Below, in pieces: positions 1-5,376 of a stretch of 5,376 nt of DNA. How positions within the stretch are numbered: the first letter of the stretch is position 1; every line of letters starts with the position of its first letter. Under the pieces are notes generated by a model. It did no database searches. It was not told the origin of the DNA and was given only the letters and a program-made list of their open reading frames with translations. The position numbers and the translations under genes are program-made. Source of the stretch: Dehalococcoidia bacterium (GTDB lineage Bacteria > Chloroflexota > Dehalococcoidia > UBA3495); contig JAPKDE010000180.1 of the NCBI GenBank assembly GCA_028822675.1, forward strand, positions 1 through 5,376. The letters are read 5' to 3'.

Positions 1-649
1 CCAGGGCCGCCATGACCAATTTGTTGACTTCGTCAACGGGATTATCCCCTGATATATCCACCAGAACTCCCCGTTCTCGGTAAAAACCAAGTACCGGGGT
101 GGTTTCTGCATTATAGACTTCTATTCTTTTCTTAACTGCTGTCGATGCGTCGTCGTCTCTTTGATAGAGTTCGGCGCCGCATTGATCACATTTCTTGGCG
201 CTGGCGTCTTCACCTGCTCCGATGAAGTGGGGAGACTGACAAATCCGGCAGATATAACGTCCGCTTAGCCGACGCAGCAGCTCTTGTTCAGAGACATTGA
301 TGTGAACCACTTTATCCAGGTTTCTGGACTCAGCAGAAAGTTTCTTTTCTAGTACATCAGCCTGATTGGGATTCCTAGGGAACCCGTCTAGTATGAACCC
401 TTCATAGTTTGGAATCGACATAACCTTGTCCAAGATAATGTCGATAGTAACTTCGTCGGGGACCAATTCCCCTTTGTTCATGTACTCTTTGGCCCGCAAA
501 CCCGACTCGGTTCCCTCTCCCAAATGATGCCGGAACAGATCCCCGGAGCTGATATGCGCAACATTTAAATGCTCGCGCAGCAGTTGCGCCTGAGTACCTT
601 TGCCTGCACCGGGAGGGCCGAACAGAACCAATCTCAATCCCTGAGCCAT
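1..649 (-). CDS. adk: Adenylate kinase, zinc-lid long form (3' end cut by window edge)
   Basis: Cytoplasmic adenylate kinase, which interconverts ATP + AMP and two ADP. The reading frame is open from the ATG at 649 to the window edge, giving 216 residues; long-form family members are about 210-220, so only a few residues should be missing. Visible motifs: P-loop GPPGAGKGT at residues 11-19, SSGDLFR (34-40, AMP-binding Arg40), and GFILDGFPR (84-92, Arg92). The lid domain, about 130-167, carries C134-x2-C137 and C154-x2-C157, the arrangement of zinc-binding lids in Bacillus-type enzymes. Arg127, Arg131, Arg164 and Arg175 align by eye with the phosphate-contacting arginines of the E. coli enzyme. 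After DGFPR comes Asn-Pro-Asn-Gln-Ala, where Thr usually follows the Arg. The start lies one base after the secY stop with only a weak GAG upstream, so translation is probably coupled to secY. Identity is essentially certain. Confidence 0.98.
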   Translation of the reverse strand, partial: MAQGLRLVLFGPPGAGKGTQAQLLREHLNVAHISSGDLFRHHLGEGTESGLRAKEYMNKGELVPDEVTIDIILDKVMSIPNYEGFILDGFPRNPNQADVLEKKLSAESRNLDKVVHINVSEQELLRRLSGRYICRICQSPHFIGAGEDASAKKCDQCGAELYQRDDDASTAVKKRIEVYNAETTPVLGFYRERGVLVDISGDNPVDEVNKLVMAAL

Positions 650-650
650 G

Positions 651-1979
651 TTATCTCAGGAACCCTTCGTAGTTTCGCATCATCAACTGGGCTTCCAGTT
701 GACGCAGGGTATCTAGGCCAACACCCACCATAATCAGAAGGCTGGTGCTGCTCAGTGATATGGCCTGCACGTCGGTGATGAGCGAGGCAATATACGGCAT
801 AATCGCAATGGTACCCAAGAACAGGGCTCCACCCAGTGTTATGCGTACGATAACTCGGTTCAGGTAGTCTTGGGTCGGCTTACCCGGCCGGATACCCAAT
901 ACGAAGCCGCCATTCTTCTGTAAGTTCTCCGCCAGCTGCTGCTGGTTGAACACCACCAGGGTGTAGAAGAAAGTGAAGATCACCACCAATACAAACACCA
1001 TTACCCAATAGATGGGCGAGGTCGGTATCAGCAAGTCAGCAAAGAAGTTTGCGATGTCGCCGATGAACGTTGTGTTCGTGGCCAAGTACGTCGCGATTGT
1101 TCCAGGAAGAATCACGATAGAGAAAGCAAAGATCAAAGGAATCATGCCCGCTGAATTTATGCGCAGCGGTAGGTAAGTAGCGCCGCTTTGCCGGTACATC
1201 CTGCCGCCCCTAAATATACTGCGGCCGTATTGCACCGGGATACGCCGGTGTGCCTCATTGAACAGCACAATGGAGGCGATGATTATCACGCCAATCAAGG
1301 CGAAGAAGCCGATACCTAGTACGTTGTCTCGGTCCAAGAATCCCTGAGTTAGAAGACGGGGGAAACCGGCTACGATACCAGCGAAAATCAAGAGCGAAAT
1401 ACCGTTTCCGATGCCTCTTTCCGTAATCATCTCACCCAGCCACACCAGGAACATGGTTCCGGCGGCGATGGAGAACAGGGCTGCCAAAGTGGGCAACAGG
1501 GCGTCTCCAGAGAATCCCACATCAGCGATAACGTTGCTCTGTTCCAAGAGCACCAGTTGCCCATAACCTTGGGCGAATGCAATGGGAATCGTAATCCAGT
1601 GGGTTAGCCTGTTCATCTTGGCCCGGCCTGACTCTCCTTCCTTGGCCATGTCCTGTAATTGCGGAATGACCGGGGTAAGCAACTGGATGATGATTGACGA
1701 TGTGATGTACGGGAACACGCCCAAGGCAACGATGCTCATCCGGCTCAGTGCGCCACCGCTGAACAGGTCTAAAAAGCCCAGGAGCTCGTTGTTCCTGAAG
1801 AGGTTATCTAGCTGTACTTGATCAATACCCGGGAGGGGAATATGGGCTACAAAGCGGTATAGGGCCAAAATAGCCAGGGTAAATAGGATTTTGGCGCGCA
1901 AATCAGGGAGGCTGAATGCGTCTATTGCCGCCTGTATCAGCTTAGGAAATTTTCCAGATTGGACATCGGCGTTCATCAT
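651..1979 (-). CDS. secY: Protein translocase subunit SecY
   Basis: SecY is the channel-forming subunit of the SecYEG translocase in the inner membrane. It passes unfolded secretory proteins and releases membrane proteins sideways into the bilayer. The 442-residue product has the family's length and ten hydrophobic spans, roughly 30-47, 83-105, 125-145, 162-182, 190-208, 221-240, 274-297, 322-344, 382-402 and 406-423; the plug region lies around 62-80. Diagnostic stretches are GVFPYITSSIIIQLL (88-102), EAHRRIPVQYG in cytoplasmic loop C4 (242-252) and GIRPGKPTQDYLNRV in loop C5 (362-376), the ribosome/SecA-contacting loops. The start overlaps the rplO stop as TAATG. Two consecutive ATG codons are available (1979 and 1976). 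The GGAGG at 1993-1997 is 13 bases from the first and 16 from the second, so the first is favoured, with translational coupling to rplO likely. Confidence 0.99.
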   Translation of the reverse strand: MMNADVQSGKFPKLIQAAIDAFSLPDLRAKILFTLAILALYRFVAHIPLPGIDQVQLDNLFRNNELLGFLDLFSGGALSRMSIVALGVFPYITSSIIIQLLTPVIPQLQDMAKEGESGRAKMNRLTHWITIPIAFAQGYGQLVLLEQSNVIADVGFSGDALLPTLAALFSIAAGTMFLVWLGEMITERGIGNGISLLIFAGIVAGFPRLLTQGFLDRDNVLGIGFFALIGVIIIASIVLFNEAHRRIPVQYGRSIFRGGRMYRQSGATYLPLRINSAGMIPLIFAFSIVILPGTIATYLATNTTFIGDIANFFADLLIPTSPIYWVMVFVLVVIFTFFYTLVVFNQQQLAENLQKNGGFVLGIRPGKPTQDYLNRVIVRITLGGALFLGTIAIMPYIASLITDVQAISLSSTSLLIMVGVGLDTLRQLEAQLMMRNYEGFLR

Positions 1980-2428
1980 TACGCCGCTGTTTCCTCCGCC
2001 GTTCCTTTTGCTGCTTCAATCTTCTCTTTGGCAGTTCGGGTGAACTTGGCAGCCACCACAGTTAATGCCTTGCTAATCTCTCCATCACCGACGATTTTTA
2101 CCGGCAGATTGAGATTGCGCAAGAAACCTTTCTCCAGAAGGAGTTCTGGAGTGATCCGCTCGCCTGCGTCAAAAGTCTCTAGTGTCTCAATTTTGACCAG
2201 CGAGTAGTAAGTCTTAAAGGGGTTGTGGAAGCCGCGTTTCATCGGCAAACCCTTGATTAACGGGTTCTGACCGCCCTCAAACCACGGGGATACGCCACCA
2301 CCGGAGCGGGATTTCTGTCCCTTCATGCCCCGACCTGCGGTGCTTCCTTGACCAGCAGCGTCACCGCGACCGATTCGTTTCCTATTTTTCCTGGCTCCCT
2401 TGCTAGGGGCCAATTGATGTTCCATCAT
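1979..2428 (-). CDS. rplO: 50S ribosomal protein L15
   Basis: L15 is a large-subunit protein that joins late in 50S assembly and threads a basic N-terminal extension into 23S rRNA. The 149-residue product shows the classic glycine/basic N-terminal block, KRIGRGDAAGQGSTAGRG at 17-34 followed by MKGQKSRSGGG (35-45). The globular C-terminal half contains VKIVGDGEISKALTVVAAKF (110-129) and TRTAKEKIEAAKG (130-142). The protein ends in a short Ala/Glu/Thr tail. There are two adjacent ATG codons (2428 and 2425). AGAGG at 2436-2440 sits 7 bases before the first and 10 before the second, so either could serve; the first is annotated. Its stop overlaps the secY start by one base. Upstream lies a 168-base spacer to rpmD, long for this operon, with a possible promoter and a hairpin annotated separately. 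Confidence 0.98.
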   Translation of the reverse strand: MMEHQLAPSKGARKNRKRIGRGDAAGQGSTAGRGMKGQKSRSGGGVSPWFEGGQNPLIKGLPMKRGFHNPFKTYYSLVKIETLETFDAGERITPELLLEKGFLRNLNLPVKIVGDGEISKALTVVAAKFTRTAKEKIEAAKGTAEETAA

Positions 2429-2464
2429 GGGCGTGCCTCTTATTCCCTTACGCCGTGTAGATTA

Positions 2465-2494
2465 ATTTTAGATGCATTGTGGGCCGTGGGTAAA
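2465..2494 (-). promoter_or_regulatory. Possible sigma-70-type promoter for rplO-secY-adk
   Basis: Read on the minus strand, TTTACC (2494-2489; four matches to TTGACA) is separated by 18 bases from TAAAAT (2470-2465; five matches to TATAAT). Initiation would fall near base 2458, giving a leader of about 30 bases that contains the rplO Shine-Dalgarno AGAGG. The element lies in the only long non-coding spacer of the window. Matches of this quality occur by chance, and the host's sigma factor preferences are unknown, so this is a tentative call. Confidence 0.3.
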
Positions 2495-2514
2495 CCGTTT
2501 AAGAGCTGGTGAAA

Positions 2515-2543
2515 ACCCGGTTTAGCGGCCACCTGAACCGGGT
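2515..2543 (-). promoter_or_regulatory. Inverted repeat (hairpin) in rpmD-rplO spacer
   Basis: The arms ACCCGGTT and AACCGGGT form a perfect 8-bp stem around a 13-base loop, extendable by one G-U pair at the base. On the transcribed strand the second arm runs straight into TTT followed by C, so four U residues in a row would follow the GGG. That resembles a weak intrinsic terminator or attenuator, but the U-tract is too short to call a terminator. It could equally be an RNA processing or protein-binding hairpin controlling how much transcript reaches rplO-secY-adk. Confidence 0.4.
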
Positions 2544-2596
2544 CATAACTCGTAGACCAGGGTTTATTCCTTAAAACTATCTTAAAAGACTGCTAT

Positions 2597-2776
2597 TTAA
2601 GCTATTTCCAGCTTCACCAGGTGACTAACTTTGTTAATCATCCCGCGAATGGTCGGTGAGTCCTGGTGCACCACGGTATGATTCAACCGGTGAAGGCCCA
2701 ACGACTTAATAATCCTGTGTTGGTTCCCCGGTTTCCCTATCGTGCTCTTTACCCAGGTGATTTTTAATTCCGCCAT
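2597..2776 (-). CDS. rpmD: 50S ribosomal protein L30
   Basis: L30 is a small 50S protein that packs on 23S rRNA. The complete product is 59 residues, the normal bacterial size. It begins MAELKITWVKSTIGKPGNQH and continues with RIIKSLGLHRLNHTVVHQDS (21-40) and PTIRGMINKVSHLVKLEIA (41-59). The pattern KSxIG near the N-terminus, then I-x-x-LGL-x-R-L-N-H-x-V and the GM-x-x-KV-x-H-LV segment, is that of bacterial L30. The ATG at 2776 gives the only start consistent with the family N-terminus, yet no clear Shine-Dalgarno is present in the 48 bases between rpsE and this start. The position after rpsE and before rplO matches the standard spc order. The gene is short and easily missed by length-based gene finding. 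Confidence 0.97.
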   Translation of the reverse strand: MAELKITWVKSTIGKPGNQHRIIKSLGLHRLNHTVVHQDSPTIRGMINKVSHLVKLEIA

Positions 2777-2824
2777 AATCGTTCGACCGTTTGTCCATTG
2801 AGGGGGTTCGGCCTATATTCTCCC

Positions 2825-3409
2825 TTAAGGGGTATCCGTCTCAGTTACAGGGACAGTGATTACTTCTTGGGCTGCATTTGGCATCGGCCGACCCAATCTA
2901 CGGGCTAGTTCAATATCCGGGTCCCGCAATTGCCGTAGCGCTTCAATGGTGGCGTAGACAATGTTGATCGGGTTCCTCGAACCCAGGGACTTTCCGACCA
3001 CGTCTTTGACGCCGCCCAGTTCCAAAATGGCTCGCATGGCGCCAGCGGCAATCACTCCGGTACCCTCACGGGCCGGCTTGATCATTACAATGGTGGCGCC
3101 CTTTTTAACGGTGATTTTCTGGGGGATTGTGTTCCCGCGCAGAGGAATCTTTACGGTGTCACGTCTGGCAACTGCATTGCCTTTTCTGACCGCGTCTGGT
3201 ATGACCAGGGCTTTACCTAGGCCAACACCCACTTCGCCCTGTCCGTCTCCCACAACGACCAATGCGTTGAATCGGAGGCGACGGCCTCCCTTCACTACTT
3301 TTGAAATGCGGCGAGTGTAGACGACTCTTTCAGAAAAGCCACCAGTATCTTCGTCTCGTCCTCGACCACGGTCTCGATCGTTGAAGGACCTATTAGGCGC
3401 TTGGACCAT
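2825..3409 (-). CDS. rpsE: 30S ribosomal protein S5
   Basis: S5 is a small-subunit protein near the mRNA entry site and 16S helix 34. It contributes to decoding accuracy, and mutations in its loop confer spectinomycin resistance in other bacteria. The product is 194 residues, longer than the roughly 167 of E. coli. The N-terminal double-stranded-RNA-binding-like domain spans about 28-92 with RRISKVVKGGRRLRFNALVV (33-52) and VGDGQGEVGVGLGKA (53-67). The C-terminal domain has KPAREGTGVIAAGAMRAILE (111-130) and KSLGSRNPINIVYATIEALR (140-159). Extra length lies in a polar Arg/Asp/Gly-rich tail at residues 5-24 and a C-terminal extension rich in Thr, Val and Glu. The start ATG has GGGAGG at 3422-3427, 12 bases away from the end of the GGAGG core, a strong motif at slightly long spacing. 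The gene sits 44 bases after rplR. Confidence 0.99.
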   Translation of the reverse strand: MVQAPNRSFNDRDRGRGRDEDTGGFSERVVYTRRISKVVKGGRRLRFNALVVVGDGQGEVGVGLGKALVIPDAVRKGNAVARRDTVKIPLRGNTIPQKITVKKGATIVMIKPAREGTGVIAAGAMRAILELGGVKDVVGKSLGSRNPINIVYATIEALRQLRDPDIELARRLGRPMPNAAQEVITVPVTETDTP

Positions 3410-3453
3410 AAGCGGGTTAGACCTCCCAGTCTATGCGGTTTAATAACCTATTC

Positions 3454-3822
3454 TTAGAATACCAGTCCGGCTTCGCGAGTTGCTTCAGCCAGAGCTTTGA
3501 CCCGACCGTGGTATTTACAACCACCTCGGTCGAATACTACTTGAGTGATGCCTTCAGCCTTGGCCCGCTCCGCCACCAGTTTCCCCACCGCGGTGGAGAG
3601 AGTGGTCTTGGGAGTGATGGGTCCGCCGGCTTCTTTGATAGCATCTTCGCTTGAGGCCGACGCTAACGTGCGGCCAGTCGTGTCATCAATTACCTGTGCG
3701 TATATATGGCGCAAGCTACGAAATACGGCCAGCCTGGGGCGGTCCGGCGTACCGGTAACCTTCTTCCGTAGGCGAATGTGCCGTACCGTTCTGAGGTGTT
3801 TAGAGTTCTTATCTTTAGGCAT
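3454..3822 (-). CDS. rplR: 50S ribosomal protein L18
   Basis: L18 binds 5S rRNA and, with L5, carries it into the central protuberance of the 50S subunit. The 122-residue length is typical. Visible signatures are a basic N-terminal segment (residues 8-22), [20 protein letters not shown] (24-43), [15 protein letters not shown] (44-58) and the C-terminal [20 protein letters not shown] (95-114) followed by TREAGLVF. Cys102 stands where many homologues have an aromatic or other residue in the RGG-x-x-YHGR motif. The ATG at 3822 follows rplF by 37 bases. No convincing Shine-Dalgarno is visible, only an A-rich AAAAAGA stretch, and no alternative in-frame start lies in the upstream gap. Location between rplF and rpsE is canonical. 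Confidence 0.98.
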   Translation of the reverse strand: MPKDKNSKHLRTVRHIRLRKKVTGTPDRPRLAVFRSLRHIYAQVIDDTTGRTLASASSEDAIKEAGGPITPKTTLSTAVGKLVAERAKAEGITQVVFDRGGCKYHGRVKALAEATREAGLVF

Positions 3823-3859
3823 GATTAATCTTTTTAGAGCGGGGCAGTTCAGAAAGCTG

Positions 3860-4435
3860 TTAAGCCTTTCTTGCCGCCGCCTTCCCGGGTTTAAAGTGAA
3901 GTACTTCTTCAGAGTACTTGATGCCTTTTTCTTTGTAGGCGTTGGGTGGGCGAACCCTTCTTATCCGTGCAGCTACTTGGCCGACTTTTTGTTTGTCGAT
4001 GCCGCGGACATGAATTTTGCTGGCACTTTCTACTTCAATGGTCACGTCGTCGTCATCTGGATAAATCTCCACTGGGTGGCTGTAGCCCACGTTCAGGACA
4101 ACGCCTTTTCCAGCTTCAGCGCAACGGTAACCAACGCCCATGATGTCTAGAGACTTGGTGAATCCTTCAGAAACACCTTCTATAGCATTGGCAATCAAGC
4201 TCCTGGTGAGACCGTGCAGGGAATGATGAAATTTGTTGGCTGACTGCCGCTCCACCAAAACCTGACCTTCTTCAACCGTGACCACCACTTCTGGGTGGTA
4301 TTTCTGTTCCATGGTGCCTTTAGGGCCGGTGACTTTGACCCCGCCGTACAGGACTTCAACCTTTACCGAGTCAGGAAACGGTATGGGCTTGCGGCCAATA
4401 CGGGAGAGTGTTTTTTCTTGTTTAATTTCATTCAT
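3860..4435 (-). CDS. rplF: 50S ribosomal protein L6
   Basis: L6 binds 23S rRNA near the sarcin-ricin loop and factor-binding site of the 50S subunit. The product is 191 residues from the ATG at 4435, slightly longer than the usual 176-180. The core begins with [16 protein letters not shown] (11-26), continues with the first repeat domain [17 protein letters not shown] (34-50), then [20 protein letters not shown] (73-92), the linker IMGVGYRC (98-105), [11 protein letters not shown] (114-124) and the C-terminal signature [20 protein letters not shown] with [11 protein letters not shown] (147-177). Typical proteins start at the MSRIGRKP position, so the first ten residues are an extension. The start is 7 bases after the rpsH stop and lacks a Shine-Dalgarno, pointing to translational coupling. 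The frame stays open further upstream into rpsH, but that would overlap conserved S8 sequence and is rejected. Confidence 0.97.
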   Translation of the reverse strand: MNEIKQEKTLSRIGRKPIPFPDSVKVEVLYGGVKVTGPKGTMEQKYHPEVVVTVEEGQVLVERQSANKFHHSLHGLTRSLIANAIEGVSEGFTKSLDIMGVGYRCAEAGKGVVLNVGYSHPVEIYPDDDDVTIEVESASKIHVRGIDKQKVGQVAARIRRVRPPNAYKEKGIKYSEEVLHFKPGKAAARKA

Positions 4436-4442
4436 AAGAGGA

Positions 4443-4841
4443 TTACCAGACAAAGCAGAGGAGTTCTCCGCCGACGCCTTCACGCCAGGCTTTACGCCCA
4501 GCCATAACGCCTTTGGAGGTTGAGACGATAGCCAGGCCGATTCCGCCGTAAACCCGCGGAATTTCGCCCTTGCCAACGTAAACCCGCAATCCCGGTTTGC
4601 TCACCCGCTTGAGGCCGGCAATCGCTGATTGTCTTCCTTCACGGTAGGTGAGATGGATTCGAATCATGGGATGGGTGGTTCCACGGGGGATGTCAAAATC
4701 CCGGATGAAACCCTCTTCTTTAAGAATTTTGGCTACGGCCAGCTTCAGTTTGGAATGGGGAAGAGAGACAGAATCATGACGCACCTGGATTGCGTTACGA
4801 ATTCTGGTCAGCATGTCTGCCAATGGATCGGTTACCGGCAT
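4443..4841 (-). CDS. rpsH: 30S ribosomal protein S8
   Basis: S8 is a primary 16S rRNA-binding protein needed early in 30S assembly; in E. coli it also represses this operon by binding spc mRNA near the rplE start, a site outside this window. The 132-residue length matches the family. The N-terminus [20 protein letters not shown] (5-24) is the standard opening, followed by [20 protein letters not shown] (31-50). The C-terminal rRNA-binding signature is intact: [20 protein letters not shown] (95-114) and [18 protein letters not shown] (115-132). The ATG at 4841 is preceded by AGGGGAG (4853-4859), with 11 bases between them. The 73-base gap to rpsN shows nothing beyond this site and an 8-base palindrome AAGTACTT. 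Confidence 0.99.
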   Translation of the reverse strand: MPVTDPLADMLTRIRNAIQVRHDSVSLPHSKLKLAVAKILKEEGFIRDFDIPRGTTHPMIRIHLTYREGRQSAIAGLKRVSKPGLRVYVGKGEIPRVYGGIGLAIVSTSKGVMAGRKAWREGVGGELLCFVW

Positions 4842-4914
4842 TTTAGGTCTTTCTCCCCTCTCCGCTTGAAGTTAAGTACTTTGATTTAATTTTGCTGTGA
4901 TGGTGAACGCCAGT

Positions 4915-5100
4915 CTATAAACTGGCCTTGCGAACGCCGGGGAGTTCCCCGTTAAGGGCCATCTCCCGGAAACATATGCGACAGAGTCCAGCGTGTCTGA
5001 TGTAGGCTCGCGGACGGAAGCATCGATTACACCGGTTGTAGGCCCGAACCGGGAATTTTGGCTCTTTAAGCCATTTTTGGACCATTGATGTCTTTGCCAA
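4915..5100 (-). CDS. rpsN: 30S ribosomal protein S14, zinc-binding (type Z)
   Basis: S14 is a small-subunit head protein. This is the short zinc-containing form (61 residues), found in many Gram-positives, Thermus and Chloroflexota, rather than the roughly 100-residue zinc-free form of E. coli. Cys24, Cys27, Cys40 and Cys43 give C-x2-C-x12-C-x2-C, the zinc ribbon. The flanks are typical: [20 protein letters not shown] (1-20), [20 protein letters not shown] (26-45) and [10 protein letters not shown] at the end. The start is TTG at 5100, decoded as Met. It is chosen because GGAGG (5106-5110) lies 5 bases upstream and because it yields the family's MAKTSM N-terminus. The internal ATG at Met6 would be 20 bases from that site and would cut off conserved residues. 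A further in-frame TTG at 5121 lies inside rplE and is not supported. Confidence 0.98.
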   Translation of the reverse strand: MAKTSMVQKWLKEPKFPVRAYNRCNRCFRPRAYIRHAGLCRICFREMALNGELPGVRKASL

Positions 5101-5105
5101 AGATG

Positions 5106-5111
5106 CCTCCC
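5106..5111 (-). promoter_or_regulatory. Shine-Dalgarno of rpsN that decides its TTG start
   Basis: GGGAGG is the strongest ribosome-binding site near this junction. Its first G is the last base of the rplE stop codon TAG. The motif stands 5 bases before TTG at 5100 and 20 bases before the next ATG, which fixes the non-AUG start of rpsN. Confidence 0.85.
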
Positions 5112-5376
5112 TAGGCCTCAACCGTGTCTTTTATAAAGGGCATTCCGTACATTTCCAAGAGGCGTATGGCCTCTACATCATTCTTGGCTGTGGTGGCGAT
5201 TGTCACCTGGAGGCCGCGAATTTTATCGATGTCATTATAATCAATCTCTGGGAAGATAATCTGCTCCCGGATACCGATGGTGTAGTTGCCTCGTCCGTCC
5301 AATCCACGCCTGGCCAGGCCACGGAAGTCACGGATACGAGGGAGAGCGGTGTTCACCAGACGATCCAAGAAATGGT
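5111..5376 (-). CDS. rplE: 50S ribosomal protein L5 (C-terminal part; 5' end outside window)
   Basis: L5 binds 5S rRNA and sits in the central protuberance, contacting the P-site tRNA elbow. Only the last 88 codons (87 residues plus TAG stop) are inside the window; the frame is open to the edge, and full-length family members are about 180 residues, so roughly half is missing. The visible start [20 protein letters not shown] matches the conserved middle of L5. It continues through [20 protein letters not shown] and ends with the characteristic [16 protein letters not shown]. An apparent start codon inside this stretch is not the true start because recognisable L5 sequence runs on beyond it to the window edge. 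rpsN follows after 10 bases, the usual order. Confidence 0.97.
   Translation of the reverse strand, partial: HFLDRLVNTALPRIRDFRGLARRGLDGRGNYTIGIREQIIFPEIDYNDIDKIRGLQVTIATTAKNDVEAIRLLEMYGMPFIKDTVEA

Noticed and set aside
2448..2477. 9-residue minus-strand frame just before rplO
   Set aside because: It has no ribosome-binding site and is short enough to be expected by chance.
2511..2543. Calling the spacer hairpin an intrinsic terminator
   Set aside because: The stem is only 8 bp with a 13-base loop, and only four U residues follow before a C; essential genes downstream argue against efficient termination.
2499..2546. 15-residue minus-strand frame in the rpmD-rplO spacer, a possible leader peptide
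   Set aside because: No Shine-Dalgarno precedes it, it covers the hairpin by position only, and it lacks a run of a regulatory amino acid.
3545..4150. Plus-strand open frame of 201 codons, and other plus-strand frames opposite secY, rpsE, rplF and rpsH
   Set aside because: They lie antisense to unmistakable ribosomal-protein and secY genes, resemble no family I know, and span two genes and their gap. They are shadows of the coding strand.
4436..4576. Upstream extension of the L6 reading frame to a 238-residue protein
   Set aside because: It would overlap the conserved C-terminus of S8 by over 130 bases, and the extra residues do not resemble L6; the SRIGRKP start region follows the ATG at 4435.
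5101..5121. Upstream TTG start for S14 giving a 68-residue protein
   Set aside because: It overlaps the rplE end, puts the strong GGAGG inside the coding region and adds residues not found in type Z S14.
1..5376. A novel or accessory system, mobile element, CRISPR array or RNA gene
   Set aside because: Nearly every base belongs to a recognised spc operon gene in standard order; no transposase, integrase, repeat array, tRNA-like or rRNA-like sequence was seen.

Overview
The window is a stretch of the conserved bacterial spc ribosomal-protein operon, all on the minus strand, so transcription runs from base 5376 towards base 1. In transcription order it reads: rplE (3' part only), rpsN (zinc type), rpsH, rplF, rplR, rpsE, rpmD, rplO, secY, adk (its extreme 3' end is cut by the window edge). 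I see no convincing plus-strand gene, no RNA gene, no mobile element, no CRISPR array and no sign of a foreign insertion.

Organism: the operon order, the zinc-binding short S14, the four-cysteine adenylate kinase lid and the Arg/Asp/Gly-rich N-terminal tail of S5 fit a deep-branching bacterium. The style of the SecY, S5 and L15 sequences suggests Chloroflexota (Dehalococcoidia-like). That placement is an impression, not a phylogenetic result.

Layout: bases 4443-5376 hold L5, S14 and S8. Bases 2597-4435 hold L6, L18, S5 and L30. Bases 1-2428 hold L15, SecY and adenylate kinase. Most junctions are tight: rplO/secY overlap by one base (TAATG), secY/adk are one base apart, rpsH/rplF are 7 bases apart, and rplE/rpsN are 10 bases apart with the Shine-Dalgarno directly after the rplE stop. 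The largest gap is 168 bases between rpmD and rplO. It holds an 8-bp inverted repeat and a possible sigma-70-type promoter pointing at rplO, so rplO-secY-adk might be separately tuned.

How the genes work together: eight genes encode ribosomal proteins (L5, S14, S8, L6, L18, S5, L30, L15), SecY is the channel of the protein translocase that docks on the ribosome, and adenylate kinase balances adenine nucleotides. Co-transcription couples ribosome assembly to secretion capacity and energy metabolism. This is an ordinary housekeeping region. I found no evidence for an undescribed system; the items worth a second look are small (the rpmD-rplO spacer, a TTG start, genes without a Shine-Dalgarno, and a few sequence variants).
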